Assembly (NCBI GenBank): GCA_003427395.1
Contig: BFEA01000850.1
Location: 307,844 to 335,762 of the forward strand
Direction: 5' to 3'
Length of the DNA stretch: 27,919 nucleotides
Source of the DNA: Chara braunii
Taxonomy: Eukaryota; Streptophyta; Charophyceae; Charales; Characeae
Below the pieces are notes generated by a model that was given only the letters and a program-made list of their open reading frames with translations, was not told the origin of the DNA and ran no database searches. Positions 1-10,890 of this stretch are shown here, in pieces (positions within the stretch are counted from its first letter, which is position 1; every line of letters begins with the position of its first letter). A program made the translations under genes and the position numbers.

Positions 1-80
<80 letters not shown>
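1..80. repeat. (CT)n microsatellite
   Basis: The window opens with an uninterrupted CT dinucleotide run that ends exactly at the stop codon of the minus-strand ORF at 81. It probably continues outside the window. On the ORF strand it reads as (GA)n directly after the stop. Confidence 0.98.
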
Positions 81-82
<2 letters not shown>

Positions 83-854
83 ATCGACGGTCAGGTATAA
101 AATGTCGCAAACCATACATTTCAGCGAAATGTATCACTTCGCGATCGGATTCTTCCCAGTACGAAGGCGGGTACTGCAGGATCTCGTTCGTCATTTGCAG
201 AACCAAGATCTCTTTATCTTTCTCCGCCAAAGCTGAAAGTGCTTCATCGCAGGATGCACAGGACGACACCGACGATGATGAAGCCTCCGCCTTCTTGCCC
301 TTACTTGATACTGCCATGGATCCAAACTTCTCGACCAATTCCTTATCATCCGCACCCCCCCCCCCCCCCCCGCTCACGACGTCCTCGAAGAACCTCCACG
401 CTGTTTCCGCTTGAGCACGAGCCACCTCCAAATCTGCCTCATCAGCCGCCAATCTCTTCATAGCATCGTCTCTCTCTTCCATCGCCTAACGCAACGCACG
501 TGAGGAATGATCAAATCGCTCCCGCATGTCTTCCGCCACCCGTCTCCATCGTTCTAGCTCACGACGTATCTGCATGTTGTTCACCACGAGGTCGTCACAA
601 CACTGTCGCAGACTGTCACGCGACTCCCGCAGCCGTTTGAGGACAGAAGAAGCCCATCTCCTCACGTGGATGTTCTCGAGGGAGATGTCACTTTCGCAAA
701 CTGTCCTCCCAATACGCAGTGTAACAGTGATGCTATCTCCCCTCTCCACCAAAAACCGGTGCAGGCGTTCCACCTCCTTCTCCGTCTTCTCCATTTCGTT
801 GATCAACGCACGTCTTTCGTACACAAAGTCCCTATGACCACCTCCGGCCGCCAT
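81..854 (-). pseudogene. coiled-coil protein ORF linked to the Harbinger-like unit, one in-frame TAG
   Basis: Two minus-strand ORFs, 486-854 (122 aa, ATG at 854) and 81-482 (133 aa), lie in the same frame and are separated only by TAG at 486-488 and one Ala codon. Together they read as one protein of about 257 aa. It is charged and heptad-like through much of its length (VYERRALINEMEKTEKEVER, LRESRDSLRQCCDD, MEERDDAMKRLAADEADLE), with a Gly6 tract encoded by a C homopolymer, a Ser-rich linker and an acidic/aromatic tail. It lies 150 bp downstream of the transposase on the same strand. PIF/Harbinger elements usually carry a second ORF of Myb/trihelix type; I see no such domain here. The function is unknown: it could be the element's accessory protein, or a captured or chance host fragment. 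The single TAG could be a mutation or an assembly error. Confidence 0.5.
355..371. repeat. C17 homopolymer inside a coding frame
   Basis: Seventeen consecutive C residues encode most of the Gly6 tract of the coiled-coil ORF. The reading frame is in phase on both sides. Length changes here would shift the frame. Confidence 0.9.
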
Positions 855-1003
855 AGCCCAACCTCACCAGCGACTGTCGGGACCGTTCAAGTGCTCGACG
901 TAGACTCACGACACGACTGCACTCACACAGAGAGTATGCCTACCGACGCTTTTGCACAGAAAAACAGGAGTAAAAAAGGCACATGTCAAGCCTCCCGCCT
1001 GGC

Positions 1004-2319
1004 CTACCACAAACAGAGGACTTTCATGCACAATGCGTCCCTCACTGCCTGCCCGCGTTCCCGCCCGAACATGAACTCCAGCGGACAACCATCAACACGC
1101 CTATCCACGTCCGGTTGTGGACCGTCCGGAGACGACGCATCGCTCACTTCATCGTCGACTTTTGGCACGTCACCCCACTCTTGAAGCAGGTTATGAAGGA
1201 TGCAACACGCGCGAAACCCCAACCTCTCCCTTGCGATGTTGGTAATATGCGGACGGTAGAAGAATTGGAACCGCATCTTGAACACCCCGAAGAATCTCTC
1301 AACACAAGACCTCACTATCTTATGAAGAGCGCCGAACTGTTGCATCGCCCGTGTCACCACGGGTAGTCGCCCGTATGGAATGACAAGCCAAGGCAGACTG
1401 GGATACCCGCCATCACCAAGCAAGTACCCGCCGGGCGCACCAGGGATTGAAGGCCGCTCGCCGAGGAAGGGGTCTTCAGGATCGTCCACAAATAGGGACC
1501 CCTTAAGGGCTCTCCTGTACAGTGACGTGTTTTTCAAAGCCCGCCCGTCGCCCACAGTCCCCAGAAAGCCATAGCAAAAATCTAGGATCTTAAGCTCTGA
1601 ATCAACGACCAACTGTGCTACGATCGAGAACCGATTGTGCCTTCCGGAGCAGTAGTCGTCGCCGTCCTTCGATCGGGGCTGGTCTACATACACATGGGTG
1701 CAGTCAATGCAACCCCACACATTTGGAAAACCCAAGGACTGAAACTCGGTCATTCGACGATGGCGCTCTTCGAACCCCCCGAACCCAACAACATTCGGAT
1801 ACGACGCATGAATGGCTTCCACCACTTCTCTGATAGCGCGCAACCTGGATGTTTTGCCATCCCATAACCTGAGCAACTGTGCCAGTGAGAGTCACCATGG
1901 GCCCATCTATGGAGAGCGTACGCCAATCTCTCTGCCGGAGGCAATGGCACCCTCCACCTTGTCACCTGCTTCTCGAGAAGTGGACCGACCTTACGCAACA
2001 GTCTATTGAACGTTGACCGCCGCATGCGCAGCTGTCCTATGTAATGATCGTTCTCTGCATCATCAGCGATCTGAAGATCATTCCATAGGCCAGCTGTCCG
2101 CCGCATCACCCACCATCTAGGCGAACGTCTTGGCAGAAGATTGCAGATTTCAAGAATAGTTGGCAAGAGCCAAAGCAGACTACGCCGTCCACACCCGTTG
2201 TCGTCCTCGTCCTCTTCTCCACCGAAGACGGTGTGATTTAGATCAGGCCCCAACAGCAACGGCCTGATTGTCCGACAACCCAGCAGCATATCCAAGCTTT
2301 GGAATGCATCCTCCGCCAT
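1004..2319 (-). pseudogene. PIF/Harbinger (HARBI1-like, DDE_Tnp_4) transposase, one frameshift
   Basis: The N-terminal part runs from ATG at 2319 (MAEDAFQSLDMLL) in one frame to about 1887, ending HRWAHGDSH. The catalytic part continues in another frame from about 1885 (LAQLLRLWDGKTSRLRAI) to the stop at 1004. One 1-nt deletion or 2-nt insertion near 1883-1890 explains the break. The total would be about 437 aa, normal for this family. The DDE triad is visible: Asp in GCIDCTHVY (about 1705), Asp in YLLGDGGYP (about 1414) and Glu in SCVERFFGVFK (about 1300). The upstream part contains the family's helical region (RMRRSTFNRLLRKV, PAERLAYALHRWAHGDS) and a GKTS helix-turn-helix-like stretch. The enzyme would act in the nucleus to cut and paste elements at TWA-type targets. 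I could not find convincing terminal inverted repeats around this copy. The GTG start upstream at 2394 is less likely than the ATG at 2319. Confidence 0.9.
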
Positions 2320-2640
2320 CCTGCCGGCAACGCAAAAGGAACAAAAAGGACAGATAGAGAATACAATGTACGCACCAGAACAAAAAGACTCCACCCAGAC
2401 TCAGGAAGCACAGCAAGGAGAGATGATTTTAAATCCGATTTTTCATCATGAGTCAATGGAGGAGCAAGCACAAGGAAAGATAGTAAGCCGAAACACAAAG
2501 TTGACGTTGACACCAGGAATTGGATCTATAATGCAATTTAGATATCAAAGGACGTCATTAGCATCTCAATATCAAACTGGGAACAGAGGGATTGTAGTCT
2601 TCCAGGCAACTTCCTCTCGAAGGAAATCACAGGAAATGAG
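2320..2640. other. spacer between Harbinger unit and LINE-A, no gene supported
   Basis: This stretch holds no ORF with a recognisable product. It should contain the right end of the Harbinger-like unit and the 5' end of LINE-A, but I cannot place either boundary. Codons in one plus-strand frame are Gln/Ser/Thr-rich and may be a decayed N-terminal part of LINE-A ORF1. Confidence 0.4.
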
Positions 2641-2795
2641 GAAAGAGAAGGAGGGGGAGGGGGGGGGATGGAGAAAGAAGGAAGGGGGAGGAAAGGGAGG
2701 CAGAAAGGGTGAGGAAGGGGAAGGAGGGCAGGGGAAGGAGGGCAGGGGAAGGATGGGGGTCAGGAATTTCAAGGAGAGGGACAAGGAAGGAAAGT
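2631..2795 (+). repeat. G/A-rich low-complexity tract
   Basis: The plus strand is almost pure purine with many short GGGGA and GAGGG runs. In the ORF1 frame it reads as Gly/Glu/Gln/Lys repeats (GGQEFQGEGQGRKV at its end), so it is probably a low-complexity N-terminal part of LINE-A ORF1. Confidence 0.8.
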
Positions 2796-4539
2796 AATAG
2801 TCCCATTAACCCAAGACCAACAACAGGAAGGGCCAACTTCATCACAAAACACGATGAGCTACAAACAGGGATCCTCACCCTGGGTGCAATGTGTAAAGGG
2901 GCCCTTCCAGTCCAAAGAATTGGAAATCAGGAGGCAGGGGCTGCAGTCACAATCACTAAAGATACCATTGCACAACCTTCCAACTGCAAAGGCTTATTTT
3001 CTCTCTAAATTCATTATTTCTTCTGAAAACAGAGTAATTGATTTGGCGGGGAAGAAAACGCAGATGAAGTCATACCCGACACAAAAGTTGGAAGAAAAGG
3101 ATGCAGTTTACCAGGCACATGCGAATAACTAGGTATTTCACGACGATTCAGCATACAAATCCACCAATGAAAAAATCAAGTGGATTTGTAAGCCATTGGC
3201 TGCTTACAAAGGCAGTTACGAAGCAATGTGTCAAAACTTTTTAATTCTTCCAATCTCCTCAACTATTTTCACAGTGTTGCGTCTACACACAGCAGACAAG
3301 ACAGTAATAGAAGGCTGACGTAAATCAAGATGTGAACGATCGGAGGTAAGAATTTATCCTTGGTCACCACCAAAACAGGGACCATATGAAAAGCGCAAAC
3401 AAATGATGGAAGACTTCTATTGGGTAGAATTTAGACACATCCCAATAGAAATACAAGCAGCCTTCATATATGACTTTGGGATTAATTATGACATTGTAGA
3501 CTTCATAGATCCCCTTCCGGCTTATGCGGCAAAAAGGGATGATTATTTGATGCTAGCCCTTAACCACCCGACTAACACACCCTTCAATATAGATGATGTC
3601 ATTCCCTACAGAGTAGGGGGTCGAGAATACCATATTCATACAGCGCATAAGTTGAGACCATGGTGTTTTAGGTGCAGGGCTTATGGTCATCTGAGTACAG
3701 ACCCATCCTATGCTCAAAATCCAGCAAAGAAAAATCGAGCCACAGGAAGACTTATCAGAGACTCTTTTAAACCAAATTTGTGGCGTACGGTGGATGTGGG
3801 ACACGAGGGGTGGGTATACATAGAAGGTAAAAAGGACGAGGTTCCCCAGGGCTGGACATGGGAACGTCAGGAGGAACCTAATTGGGAAGTTAAGCCACCA
3901 GACTCATGGGTACCGCCAGAAGTTTCACCAGGGACATTAAGGAAAGAGAAATCTCCTCAAAGTAACCAAAGTTCAACATCTGAGCTGCCAGCAGAGGATG
4001 GGACACAGGGTGCATCCACCTCTGGGGAAAAAAGAACAGCTACAGGAGCATCAGTTTCTCAAAGTAAAGGTAAGATCCAACAGCAATGGAGACCGGTGCT
4101 TAAGGGTAGGAAAGCAATCAATGATGGTAGGAACACTCTACCAGAACCTAAACCTGCCGATTATGTGACCCAAGGAAATAGGGGTTCCTTTTTCTTACTC
4201 GAAGAGGAGAAAGGACCTGATATTGAGACAGAAAGAACAGAGATTGAGATAGAAGAGAAAAATGATAAAGAGAAGGAAGGTGATATAATTGCAAGACAAG
4301 AAGAAGGAGAAAGGAAAAAAAGAAAAAGGAAACAAATCACAGCGTCAAACAAAGACACGGACCTCAATGCAATAGTAATAATATCCTCACAAAACAAGAT
4401 AGGTGATGAAGAACAAGTGCTCCCGGTAGCAGGAAAATGTGAAATGATGGAAGAGGAACCAAAAGAGGATCACACAGAAAAGGAAGAAAGGTCCTCAGAC
4501 CCGTTCTTGGAGCTTTTGGGACAGCACCAATGGAAATAG
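2760..4539 (+). pseudogene. LINE-A ORF1 (DUF4283-like plus degenerate zinc knuckle)
   Basis: One plus-strand frame runs from the purine tract to TAG at 4537. It is broken only by TAG at 3130-3132 and TGA at 3316-3318. Before the second stop is a stretch like the first half of DUF4283 (YKGSYEAMCQNFLILPI, STIFTVLRLHTADKTVIEG). After it comes VRIYPWSPPKQGPY and then FYWVEFRHIPIEIQAAF, the usual PW and W-V-R-I-P-I core of plant LINE ORF1 proteins. A zinc knuckle follows, with Cys88, Cys91 and His96 (counted from 3403), but the fourth ligand is Pro in DPSYA. The C-terminal half is a long Glu/Lys-rich low-complexity region. Such proteins bind LINE RNA in the ribonucleoprotein particle. The two stops and the lost Cys suggest an inactive copy. 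Confidence 0.8.
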
Positions 4540-5642
4540 ATTCTCCTCCACCAGAAGTAGATTTTGAAATGGGAGAAACAAATACACAAGCAAATTCAGA
4601 TCTCTCAAAAGACAATAGGTTGAAACAATTGGCTAATTGGTTAATTAAAACTTTAAAGATAAGAAATGGGGATGGCTCGGTTGAATTCTGGGATACCTCG
4701 TACATCCAACTCTATAATCTATTAAGTAGTAGTCCCAGTCTCAACCAGGTTTTGGAGCAAGGTCTACCAGAAGGAGCCAACTGGTCAGGAATAAGCCAGA
4801 GAATCTTAAACATTGTGGCAAAAATGTTTCAACCACCAGATTCACTCACAAAAGGAAAAGTTATCCAAGAGGAGGGTGATTTAAGACAGGATGAAAACCT
4901 GGTGATTGAAGTATCAGTTAGTAGTAAGGATTCATCTGCAACTGAGGAAAAAGAGGAAAGTATAACGGTGGAGGAAATAGGTAGAGAAGACCAATGTCAC
5001 TCTTCAGAGAAAATAAGGAAAGAAAAAACAAAAGAGGAAAAGGAGACAAAGGGAGAAGAGGTGGTTGAGAATTTAGACTCTCACCTAAAAGGAACAACCA
5101 AGAATAGTATGAAAGAAGGAGTGGAGCCAGGCAAAAGAATGGCAATGCGCCATGCATTAGAAAAGGGTTATGCTGCAGGTTCGCCTTTTCCCAGAGGTAA
5201 TTTGGTAATACCAGTAAGAAAGAAAAGTTGGAAGTGGGAAGTTGGTCTTTCCCCAATAGGTCAGGATCAATACGGGGGAGTGACATTGAGAGGATGGTCC
5301 ACACACGTAGATTACCAAAGCCCGGGAGACATGATGTTTAAAAGGGACTTGCATGATTTTCTATCAAAACATTACGACCCAGGACCTCAAGCTACGCTCA
5401 CACTAATGGGGGATCAGGCTGAGATGGCCAAGCGTGATACATTTGTGAAATTTGAGGATAATAAGGAGGTTGGGCTTAGATGGTTTTCTCATGCGGCTCT
5501 ACTAGATCTACAACAGCTAAAAATTAAGGTTAATGTAGTATGGTCGATCGCTGAGGTTTCGTCTTTCCTATGCTCTATTCTTTGTAACGGACTGCTCTCC
5601 TCCTCGATTTCATTAGAAGGAGGAGGATGGGTGAGGTTATAG
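4530..5642 (+). pseudogene. LINE-A ORF1 C-terminal region in a shifted frame
   Basis: A 370-aa ORF overlaps the end of the preceding frame by 10 bases (the ATG lies inside CAATGGAAATAG). Its composition continues that of ORF1: acidic and Lys-rich (SSATEEKEESITVEEIGRE), then a basic/aromatic stretch (RKKSWKWEVGLSPIG) and FLSKHYDPGPQATLTL. No known domain is recognised. The frame reads open upstream of the ATG across the overlap (GTAPMEIDSPPPE). A single ORF1 split by a frameshift near 4520 is therefore as likely as a true overlapping ORF. The last 30 or so residues are hydrophobic and look unlike the rest, so another shift may lie near 5540. The spacer to the ORF2 ATG is 30 bp. Confidence 0.6.
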
Positions 5643-5672
5643 ATTAGTTATTTACCTTCGATTTAACAAAGG

Positions 5673-6595
5673 ATGGAGGCAATACAAGCTTTGTATGGAA
5701 AAAATCCATCCGGGCTAAAGGCAACGCAGACAGCGGATTTAGGTTTAAGGTCACTTAATGTTAATGGTCTCGCCACAGCAGATGCACTCAAAAGAAGAGC
5801 GATCATAAAACAATTGCAAGGTGTAGGAGGAAGATCATAGTCGAATCTGATATGTATACAAGAGACTCATCTTATGGATTCTCCAGCTCACAATCGAGCA
5901 CACAACCTCATATGGCCTCACCAAAGGTTCCAAGCCCACGTAACGGGTCAGCAGGGGTAGCCATATGGGTTCCTCCAAACTCCAAGGCAGAAGTGATTCA
6001 CTGGGAGGCATATCAGAAAAATGAAAGATGGATTTCAGCACTGGTAATGCTGGAAATAGAAATAGTGTGTGTATTTAATGCCTATGGTCCGAATGAGGTA
6101 CAAGAACGCAAACAATTCTTTAATGATATCCGGGGTCATATACCGAATGGTATCCCGATTATAATGGCAAGAGATTTTAATGTGGCACCGGATAGATGGC
6201 TGGACAGATGGAAAATTCCTTCACCATGCCCTGCCTATATAGAGAAGGACGAAATAATTATCCAACAACTATGTGAAGCTGAAAATCTATATGACACTTA
6301 CCGTAGGTTTTTTCCATAGGAACGATTATTCACGTGTATCAGGATTACGGGTGTCCCCAATCAATCTAGATCTAGAATAGATTTAATACTTATGTTAGAG
6401 GATCTAGATCATGCACTAGTAGGGCTAAATATCTTCCATCAAAGCCTATGGCCAGGAGAAGACAACAAGATGTGTGTCATCCTACTCACCTTTAGGAAGA
6501 AACCGGATAGAGGAAAAAACTTCTATAAACTCAACTCCTCTCTCTTAAAAAGAACAGATTTTAAAAATTACATTCAAGATGTATGGAAATATTAG
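5673..6595 (+). pseudogene. LINE-A ORF2, AP-type endonuclease region
   Basis: ORF2 is taken to start at ATG 5673 (MEAIQALYGKNPSG). The endonuclease begins LRSLNVNGLA, then NLICIQETHL with the catalytic Glu of QETH. TAG interrupts at 5838-5840. The frame shifts at about 5945-5958 into GSAGVAIWVP, then VCVFNAYGPNE, and ARDFNVAPDRW, where the usual GDFN has become RDFN. TAG at 6317-6319 breaks the frame, which continues through RSRIDLILMLED (the R-I-D motif) to TAG at 6593. This nuclease nicks target DNA to prime reverse transcription. The defects (two stops, one frameshift, an altered GDFN motif) make this copy inactive. The RT region follows in the same frame. Confidence 0.85.
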
Positions 6596-8725
6596 CAAAC
6601 CACGAAAGATAAGCATGAATCCTACATTTCGTGGTTCAACTGTGGATTATGCTTTTTAGCAAAAAAATGAAATGAATTTTCTAAACAAGTTGCTAAACAG
6701 AAACACGAACAAGAAATGAAAATTCAGGAGAAAATACTTAAATACGAACAACAAGATCATTCAGAAACTATTCAGTCATCAGAGGACATACTAGAACTTA
6801 GGAATCAACTCTTCACCCTAGCCCAAAATAGGTGGCAAGGTTACCTCATCAGGAGTAAATTATCCAGACACCAATCAGAAGGCCAAATAGACTCCTCTTT
6901 TTTTGCCCTAGCTAAAGCAAGGGTTAAAAGAACAAATACAGAAGCTCTGATTGATCCCACATTATCCTCACATCTTGAACCGGTCTCTTCGGCTGGTAGC
7001 CTAAAAGTGGCTTATGATTTTTTCAAAAAACTATATACATCTACGATTGATCCAGCCATACCAGACCAAGAAACAAAGGACTTCCTCGAACCTCTTACAC
7101 GGAAATTAACTCTAGAACAAAAAGAAAAATTGGAAGCCCCAATCACTAAAAAAGAAATATGGATTGCTCTACTGCAAATGGATGAGGATAAAACTCCAGG
7201 GATATATGGTCTGCCTAAGGAATTCTGGGAGGTAATGTGGGCAAATTTGGCAGAGGGTCTCATGGAATACTACAAACAGGTTCAGGAGTCAGGATGTATG
7301 GAAGAGATTGTGGGTCAAGGAATTATAACTCTTTTATACAAAAAGGGAGATAAGACAAATATAAGGAATTATAGACCAATCACTTTATTAACTGTGGAAT
7401 ATAAAATGCTAACTAAGGCAATAGCTAACAGATTCATTCCAGTAATGACCGACATCATTCATCCTTCTCAAACAGGGTTTATTAAGGGGAGAAATATACA
7501 AGATAATGTGCTCCTGATTAATGAAACAATTAAGTTATCGAGACAAAATCAGAGCAATGCAGTCTTTGTATTTATAGATTTCGAAAAAGCTTACGATCAT
7601 GTTGATTAGCATTTTCAGGAAGCATGTCTAACTAAGTTAGATTTTGGACCTACAATGAGGAGATGGATTCAAATTCTGCACTCAAATGCCACTACCAAGG
7701 TACAAGTGAATGGTTTACTGTCACCAGAAATTCCTCTTCAGAGATCGGTTAGACAGGGAGATCCCTTAGCCCCCTTCCTCTTTGTTATCATCATAGAAGC
7801 ATTAGGAGTAAACTTGAGAGAAAACCCTAATATTCAAAGGTTGAAGATAACTAACCTTCCTAAGGAGACAATCCCAATCTATTCCATGTTTGCGGACGAT
7901 TTGACAATCATGATGGAGACCTTCAAAACTAATTTCGAGGAAATTAAGGCAATAATGGATAGATTTTTGGCCTTATCAAATATGCTGGTTAATTGGGGAA
8001 ATAAAACATTAGGATAGTGGATCCATTCACAAGGAGTGAGACCTCCAGAGCTCCCTAATATTAAATGGGTCCCGTTAGAAGCACCCATAAGGGTGTTAGG
8101 GATAATTCTAACATCACAAGGTAAGTCGAACTCTAATGATTTATGGATCTCTTCTCCGGCACTGAAAAAAATGAGGGTTTGGAAAAACAAGCACACCTCA
8201 ATCTTTGGGAGAGCACTGATAATTAATATGTGGTCCTAGCGTCGATCTGGTACAAATCATTGCTATGGCCTTTGAGTACGAAATCCACGTAGGATATACA
8301 AAGACAGCTTGCAACCTTTCTCTGGAGAGGGGATCACGAGCTACCACATGTAATTCCAAGAGTTGTCTGGAAGACTTTCATCCAGCCAAAGACCAAAGGA
8401 GGGATTGGACTTATTGACCCAAAAACACATTGTCAGGCCTTGGCACTTCAAGTGGTCAAACGTCTAATTCTAACTACGGATATACCATGGCGAGATCTAG
8501 CATTGGAGCAGATCCGTAGATTGGCCTCTCAAACCACAGAGGAAGTGCATCCCCTGACATGGATAGAGGATAGATATTGGTCTATTCCACGTACCCAAAT
8601 GCATCAAAATGACACAAGGCCGAGAGGTGAGGCCAAGAGAGATCTTAGACTGGATGGCTTGTGGGCTAACCTATTGAAAACCTGGCGAGAGATGCCTTTA
8701 CCGAATAAGGTCATACCTGAAAGAT
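6596..8725 (+). pseudogene. LINE-A ORF2, reverse transcriptase region (truncated at 8725)
   Basis: The endonuclease frame continues with TGA at 6668, TAG at 7607 (FEKAYDHVD*HF, where the family has Trp) and TAG at 8015. RT motifs in order: DEDKTPGIYGLP, LLYKKGDKTNIRNYRPITL, QTGFIKGRNIQDNV, FIDFEKAYDHVD, RSVRQGDPLAPFLF, and the catalytic FADD at 7889-7900, which is intact. Then RVLGIILTS and FGRALIINMW, a frameshift near 8230 into VLASIWYKSLLWPL, TAG at 8290, FLWRG and KTKGGIGLIDPKT. The frame runs into LKTWREMPLPNKVIPE and ends at 8725, where sequence of opposite orientation from a different LINE starts. The linker and zf-RVT that should follow are at 17010 going down on the minus strand. Confidence 0.9.
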
Positions 8726-8726
8726 C
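8725..8726. other. inversion breakpoint 1 (LINE-A + / LINE-B -)
   Basis: The plus-strand LINE-A frame ends at CCTGAAAGAT. From 8726 the minus strand reads LINE-B RT ending in NRVN. Neither LINE is complete here, and each continues at the matching point 17010/17011. Confidence 0.75.
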
Positions 8727-10599
8727 AGTTGACCCTGTTGTATGTCTTCTCAAGGTTGAGCATAGCAACTACGACATGTCTGTCCTCTCGCTGAATGATC
8801 TTTAGAGCGCCCATTGCCATGAGGACATTTTCGAAGATGGATCGGCCTTGGACGAAAGCTCTCTGGTCTGTGTGAACAATACCTGGTAAGAAGGGCGCTA
8901 GCCTCCTGGCCAACAACTTGGTCAGGATCTTGTATGAAACGTTGAGACGGCTGATGGGGCGCCAATTGCGAACGTTACGCTTGTCGCCCTTCTTGTACAA
9001 CAGCGTTATGACCCCGAACTTCATGTCGTCCGTGAGCGTGCCCCCTTCAAGGATCCTGTTGAACAGCCTGAGAAGAATTGGGCCGACATGCTCCCAGGTA
9101 GCTATGTAGAACTCAACCGGTAAGCCATCGAAACCAGGACTTTTACCCTTCGCTATTGCTTTGACTGCAGACCATAACTCCTGCATGGTGATTGGTTGTC
9201 GGGCAAAGTGCTCGCTTGTGGAGAGAGGCGTGCTGCTGGACTTTGCCACAGGTCATGCTCGGCTTGCAGTTGGTGGAGCGATTGATCAAGGGGCCGGCGT
9301 GAGGTCAGTATGTCTTCAAAATATCGTCTTGCGAAGTCGCCGATCGCCTTGGAGTCTGTTGCTGTATCCGCCTCGGCATGAAAAGGGTGCTGCTGTAATT
9401 GCAGTTCCCATATGAGCGAGTGTGTTTGATGTGGGCTAATCCGTTGGAAGGTCTCCTTACTCATTCTGTCAGACGTAATCATTATTTTCTTCCTGGCCCT
9501 GTTTGCCCAACTGATCTGCTGCTCGATCTGCAGGTCTTCCCATTTCTGCAGCCATCTGTCCCGCCTGTGTAGCCAATACAGTTCAGCACGGGTTGGTCTC
9601 CAACATGGCTTCAGCTTCCTGCACGTTTGCCAAACAGTCTTCTTCCTGCTGCCTTCTGCCCCTCGCTTGAACTCTCGGAAACGTGTCGAGCGCCCGAGTT
9701 ACCGCCTTGACGCCTACAGCTGTCCATTCTTCCTCTGAAGCGAACCAGTCTTTAGTTTGTTCCTAATCTCGCCAGTGGGATGCAACCCACTAGATGATGT
9801 CAGGAGAGCTGAGATGGTCCGTGTTCAGTCCGAAGATGCCCGGTCCTCGCTGCAGATGGCCATCGAGGAGGAAGTCTGCAACCACCAGCCAGTGGTCTGA
9901 TCCTGGGGGAATAACAACATCTGCAATTGTTAGTGATTCCCAGGCCACTCCCTTAGTTAGGATCAGGTCAAGGCGTCTCTTCGGAGGGGCTGCGTCACTT
10001 GTTCTCTGGGAAGAAAACCATGTATAACCATGCTGCATAGGACGAGTCTGTCTGTACGAGTCTATGAAAAAGTTTTGTTCCATATACTCCAGGAGCATTT
10101 GAGCATCCAGCTTCCGTGGAGTAGCAGCACGTGAGTCAAGCCCTGGCTGTAGGACCAACTTGAAGTCTCCGGCCAACACGACGTTCTGAGCAGGGGGGAT
10201 GAGATGCGGAAGTTCCTCCAGGAAGGCCCTTCTTTCTGCTAGTTCAGCAGGCGCATAAACGGAAACAAAGGTTTAGATCTGTCCTCCTAACTGTGCTTGG
10301 AGCCACGCCCAGTGCCCCCACAGGTCAACCTCGTTGTCGAGGATCTCCAACTGTAAATTTCAATGTATAAGTATCGCCATGCCGCCTCGGGTGCCCTCTG
10401 CTGGTGACCAGATCTGGTCGCCCTTCCACCAACTAGCAAGTTGACGCAGCTTCGGTTCGTCCAGCTTGGTCTCCTGTAACATCATCACTTGCACCTTATT
10501 GTCGTGGGCCTAAGTTTTGAGCCTGGACTTCCTGTGGTGACCGGAAGTGTCTCCCAGGCCACGAACGTTCCACGTGGCCACCCTAAGGATGTCCGTCAT
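8726..10599 (-). pseudogene. LINE-B ORF2: endonuclease and first half of reverse transcriptase
   Basis: ATG at 10599 starts MTDILRVATWNVRGLGD, the standard endonuclease opening. Then come TAG (LKT*AHDNK), MMLQETKLDE with the catalytic Glu, TGA, TAA, FVSVYAPAEL, LAGDFKLVLQP (GDFN has become GDFK), RRLDLILTKG and the catalytic SDHWLVVADFLL ending at TAG 9790. The linker region continues with stops and shifts (WVASHWRD, EEEWTAVGVKAVTRAL), then FARRYFEDILTS. A frameshift near 9240 leads into the RT: AIAKGKSPGFDGLPVEFY, LLYKKGDKRNVRNWRPIS, DQRAFVQGRSIFENV, LNLEKTYNRVN. Several conserved residues are changed (QRAFVQ for QSGFVQ; LNLEKTYN for IDLEKAYD). The frame ends at the inversion breakpoint. The copy is clearly inactive. 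Confidence 0.88.
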
Positions 10600-10890
10600 C
10601 TTGGAGGAGAGCGGTGGAGGTTTGGATCCGCAGCTGCTGTTGCTGTTCTTTGCTGGCTTGACGGGTGGCTCGTGGTCTTCGGGTTGTATCTGCGTCCGGC
10701 AGTGCTGTCCACGAGGCGAGAAGAAGACTTTGGAATCCGCATGAGTGCGGCTGTTTGTCGGTAGCTAAAGTACTGCAGAAGTCTGCTACCAAAGTAGCAT
10801 CAACATCCTCTGTCAGCCAAGCCTCCTTGAACTCCTCTGTATTCCTGTCTGCGAGCCAAGCAGATGGAAGCTAGACGATACCTTGCGTTG
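10600..10890 (-). other. LINE-B ORF1-ORF2 spacer
   Basis: About 290 bp between the ORF1 stop at 10891 and the ORF2 ATG at 10599 on the minus strand. A minus-strand open stretch here (EQQQQLRIQTSTALLQDDGH) has no recognised domain. I see no separate gene. Confidence 0.5.

Larger units (their letters stand above)
2640..8725 (+). mobile_element. LINE-A, 5' part (L1-type LINE, AT-rich family)
   Basis: In order: purine-rich leader, ORF1 with a DUF4283-like region and zinc knuckle, an ORF1 tail in a second frame, and ORF2 with endonuclease and reverse transcriptase. The element stops abruptly at 8725, in the linker between RT and zf-RVT. Its missing 3' part is on the minus strand at 15316-17010. 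The sequence is AT-rich compared with LINE-B. The 5' boundary is uncertain by a few hundred bases. Confidence 0.85.

Noticed and set aside
2241-2268. 8-bp perfect hairpin ATCAGGCC / GGCCTGAT
   Set aside because: Lies inside transposase coding sequence with no sign of function; a chance match is likely.
10489-10874. Plus-strand ORFs over the LINE-B ORF1/ORF2 spacer
   Set aside because: Antisense shadows of the LINE-B endonuclease start and spacer, with no motif.
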